From HXMU1420-13 sp963691715 (lineage in GTDB: Bacteria > Bacteroidota > Rhodothermia > Balneolales > Balneolaceae), in assembly GCA_963691715.1 (NCBI GenBank), contig OY829281.1:2418001-2482000 (forward strand): 64,000 nt of DNA, in the 5' to 3' direction. The translations under genes were made by a program, and so were the position numbers. The notes under the pieces were generated by a model. It was not told the origin of the DNA. It made no database searches and was given only the letters and a program-made list of their open reading frames with translations. This document shows, piece by piece, positions 62,409-64,000 of the stretch. Positions within the stretch are counted from its first letter, which is position 1; every line of letters starts with the position of its first letter.

Positions 62409-63188
62409 CTAAAGGTTTCGGTAATAGAATGAGGGAGTTTGACCAGTATAACTTTTGAAGGTTCTAATAAAATGAGACTGGTCAGTAAAACCACTATCTA
62501 ATCCAACATCTGTTAATTTCTCAAATTTGGCTTCTGTTAATTGGTTTAAAGAAGATTGAAACTGAATTATTTTTGAGAACTGTTTTGGTGAAAGCCCAAC
62601 ATAAGATTTAAAACTTCGCTCAAATGTTCGTTCTGTTAGGGGAAGTTCTTCTAGTATTTCTTTAATTCTAATTTGTCCGTTACTGTGAAGAATTAGTGAA
62701 ATGGCTTTTTGGATATTGTCATTTTCATATACGTTATGGGAGCGAATTAATTCCCGCATTAAACTAGATATGATTTCAACTTGTTCATCAATCCTGTTCG
62801 AACTTTTTAAATTCTCTTGATAGCCTTCAACATTAAGGTATTTGATTTGAAGCAGATCGTAACATTCATCATTTAACACCTTAGGGTCGATGTTTAGAAG
62901 ATATTTGGAAGCAAAGGGATAGAGCTGAACGACCACATAATGGTGAGGACCCTTTACATCAAGTGAGATAGGGTCTATCGTATGACCGTATAAAAATAAT
63001 TCTGAAAGCCGTTTCCTTTTAGGAAGCAAATAAAACCCTTTTTCTGATTGTTGAAACATGATTCCGGGGTAACCATCGGCATATAAAGGAATATTAGTAT
63101 GTGAATGTATTTCGGTATTATTTCCCGTCATTATGCAGTTCACATAAGGTGCTAAATCTTGATCGATATGGAATTTTGTTTTAATCAA
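62409..63188 (-). CDS. AraC-family transcriptional regulator with DUF6597-like sensor
   Basis: 259 residues. N-terminal half IDQDLAPYVNCIMTGNN, LYADGYPGIMFQQSEKG, LFLYGHTIDPISLDV resembles the DUF6597 sensor domain. The C-terminal double HTH has IRIKEILEELPLTERTFERS, YVGLSPKQFSKIIQFQ and DVGLDSGFTDQSHFIRTF. Controls the SDR-DUF1772-membrane genes downstream, by position. Divergence not seen: it is first in the same-strand cluster. Confidence 0.88.
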   Translation of the reverse strand: MIKTKFHIDQDLAPYVNCIMTGNNTEIHSHTNIPLYADGYPGIMFQQSEKGFYLLPKRKRLSELFLYGHTIDPISLDVKGPHHYVVVQLYPFASKYLLNIDPKVLNDECYDLLQIKYLNVEGYQENLKSSNRIDEQVEIISSLMRELIRSHNVYENDNIQKAISLILHSNGQIRIKEILEELPLTERTFERSFKSYVGLSPKQFSKIIQFQSSLNQLTEAKFEKLTDVGLDSGFTDQSHFIRTFKSYTGQTPSFYYRNL

Positions 63189-63406
63189 GGATGGAATCTA
63201 TGAAAGTCATAGTAAGCGTTGTAGCGATTATATACATCTTAATCATTCTATGATTTATAGAACGAAAATAAATTTCAATTGAAATAAGAAACATATACCA
63301 GCTTACTAAGCCAATGTTTAGAGTTCTTGTTGTACTTGAATTGAAAAAAAAGATTCGTTTTTGGTCAATTTTACGAAACCCATCTGGCCTTAATTATTCG
63401 TAGACT

Positions 63407-63504
63407 CAAGAATAAATATTAGAGATCAACATAAAACAACTCCTTTTCCTACAAGTTGGTATCTAGAGAACTGTTTTAGAGTTACTTCCCTAGAGTAACT
63501 CCGA
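63407..63504 (+). repeat. 98-bp direct repeat, right copy
   Basis: See 60371-60468: same sequence and orientation, about nine mismatches. Confidence 0.85.
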
Positions 63505-63566
63505 GTTAACATCGATAAGATGTTGTTTTAGCGATTAAAAGTGTTCTACGAATCATATAAATAAAA

Positions 63567-63599
63567 ACCCCTTGATCAATTACTTAATCAAGGGGTTAA
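63567..63599 (-). terminator. Terminator after gyrA
   Basis: aaccccttgat and atcaaggggtt form an 11-bp stem with a 10-base loop; a T-run follows on the minus strand. Directly downstream of the gyrA stop. Confidence 0.88.
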
Positions 63600-63626
63600 C
63601 ATAGTATTCCTTAACAACGAGCTGGC

Positions 63627-64000
63627 TTAAATTCCTTCGGCTTCGTCCTCGTCCTCGTTTACCACTCGTGTTACGGCTGCAATGGCACCATCAGAATCAA
63701 GACGCATAATTCGAACACCTTGTGTGTTTCTTCCCATGGTTCTTATTCCAGAACAGCTCATGCGAATTACTTTACCGCGCTCGGTGATGATCATTAAGTC
63801 GTCTTGGTCTGTCACCTCTTTAAGGGCAATGAGATTTCCTGTTTTAGGAGTCACTTTCATGGTGATAACCCCTTTACCTCCACGACTTTGTTCTCGATAA
63901 TCATCTACAAGAGACCGTTTTCCATATCCATTTTCGGAAATTGCAAGAACAGTAGCTTCATGGGAGTTTTTTATAACTACCATATCTACAATTTCATCAC
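63627..64000 (-). CDS. gyrA: DNA gyrase subunit A, C-terminal part, 5' end beyond the window
   Basis: The last 124 codons. The frame reads straight through from base 64000: DEIVDMVVIKNSHEATVLAI, GYGKRSLVDDYREQSRGGKG, MIITERGKVIRMSCSGIRTMGRNTQGV (GyrA-box-like) and an acidic tail DEDEDEAEGI. It is a GyrA/ParC beta-pinwheel blade set; the repeated RxxGRxxxGV motif and acidic tail favour GyrA. The internal ATG at 63983 is not the start. Confidence 0.93.
   Translation of the reverse strand, partial: DEIVDMVVIKNSHEATVLAISENGYGKRSLVDDYREQSRGGKGVITMKVTPKTGNLIALKEVTDQDDLMIITERGKVIRMSCSGIRTMGRNTQGVRIMRLDSDGAIAAVTRVVNEDEDEAEGI

Larger units (their letters stand above)
63189..63626. other. Intergenic, 438 bp, with the second 98-bp repeat and a terminator
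   Basis: No gene. It includes the right copy of the direct repeat (63407-63504) and the gyrA terminator at 63567-63599. Confidence 0.55.

Overview
The window looks like a low-GC chromosomal segment from the Bacteroidota/Balneolota side of the FCB group, possibly Balneolota. This is judged from protein resemblance and gene content only: the ffh-rpsP-rimM-trmD-rplS-adk block, glpK-glpD-glpF, Bacteroidota-type lipoprotein signals and few strong Shine-Dalgarno sequences. There is no 16S rRNA here, so the placement is tentative. The window opens inside an IS481-type insertion sequence and closes inside gyrA.

Layout. 1-940: IS481 element, cut by the window edge. 940-2640: a solitary OLD-like ATPase/nuclease gene. 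3011-10748: M14 peptidase, Nramp-like transporter, hemolysin III-type protein, MA-like peptidase with propeller. 10753-14750: a fused restriction-methylation-specificity enzyme split by a one-base frameshift. 14788-20101: small conserved genes, a two-RCK potassium channel, purM, a DinB/YfiT protein. 20102-20536: AT-rich gap with a dense cluster of DnaA-box-like sequences (candidate oriC). 20537-30457: plus-strand run with dtd, a phosphatase-superfamily protein, a YiiX-like hydrolase, a broken alpha/beta hydrolase, a DsrE-like protein and a leucine-rich-repeat lipoprotein. 30558-37625: S9 peptidase, a decayed IS1595 transposase, WYL regulator, rsmG, mnmG, tRNA-Asp, glutathione peroxidase. 37687-47120: small secreted proteins, MBL hydrolase, mannose-1-P guanylyltransferase, PhoR/PhoB-like pair, ruvA, ruvC, fabI and secreted proteins. 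47228-51891: the ribosome/SRP block and adk. 51892-55240: an accessory island with an HpaII-type R-M system and a DUF4288 gene. 55438-60156: glycerol operon and patatin. 60371-63504: a four-gene AraC-linked cluster between 98-bp direct repeats. 63627-64000: the 3' end of gyrA.

Three things stand out. First, the 435-bp gap at 20102-20536 has the marks of a replication origin and lies at a divergent strand switch. Second, the defence-type genes (OLD-like nuclease, HpaII R-M pair, fused R-M enzyme) and the DUF4288 gene are bordered by a shared family of short repeats. The repeats sit just 3' of each gene, in the same orientation, with an identical 22-bp sequence upstream of both R-M systems. This resembles integron-like cassettes without a visible integrase. 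Third, decay and mobility are common: one frameshifted R-M gene, one hydrolase with two nonsense codons, one dead IS1595, one IS481 abutting a cassette repeat, and several dispersed palindromic repeats.
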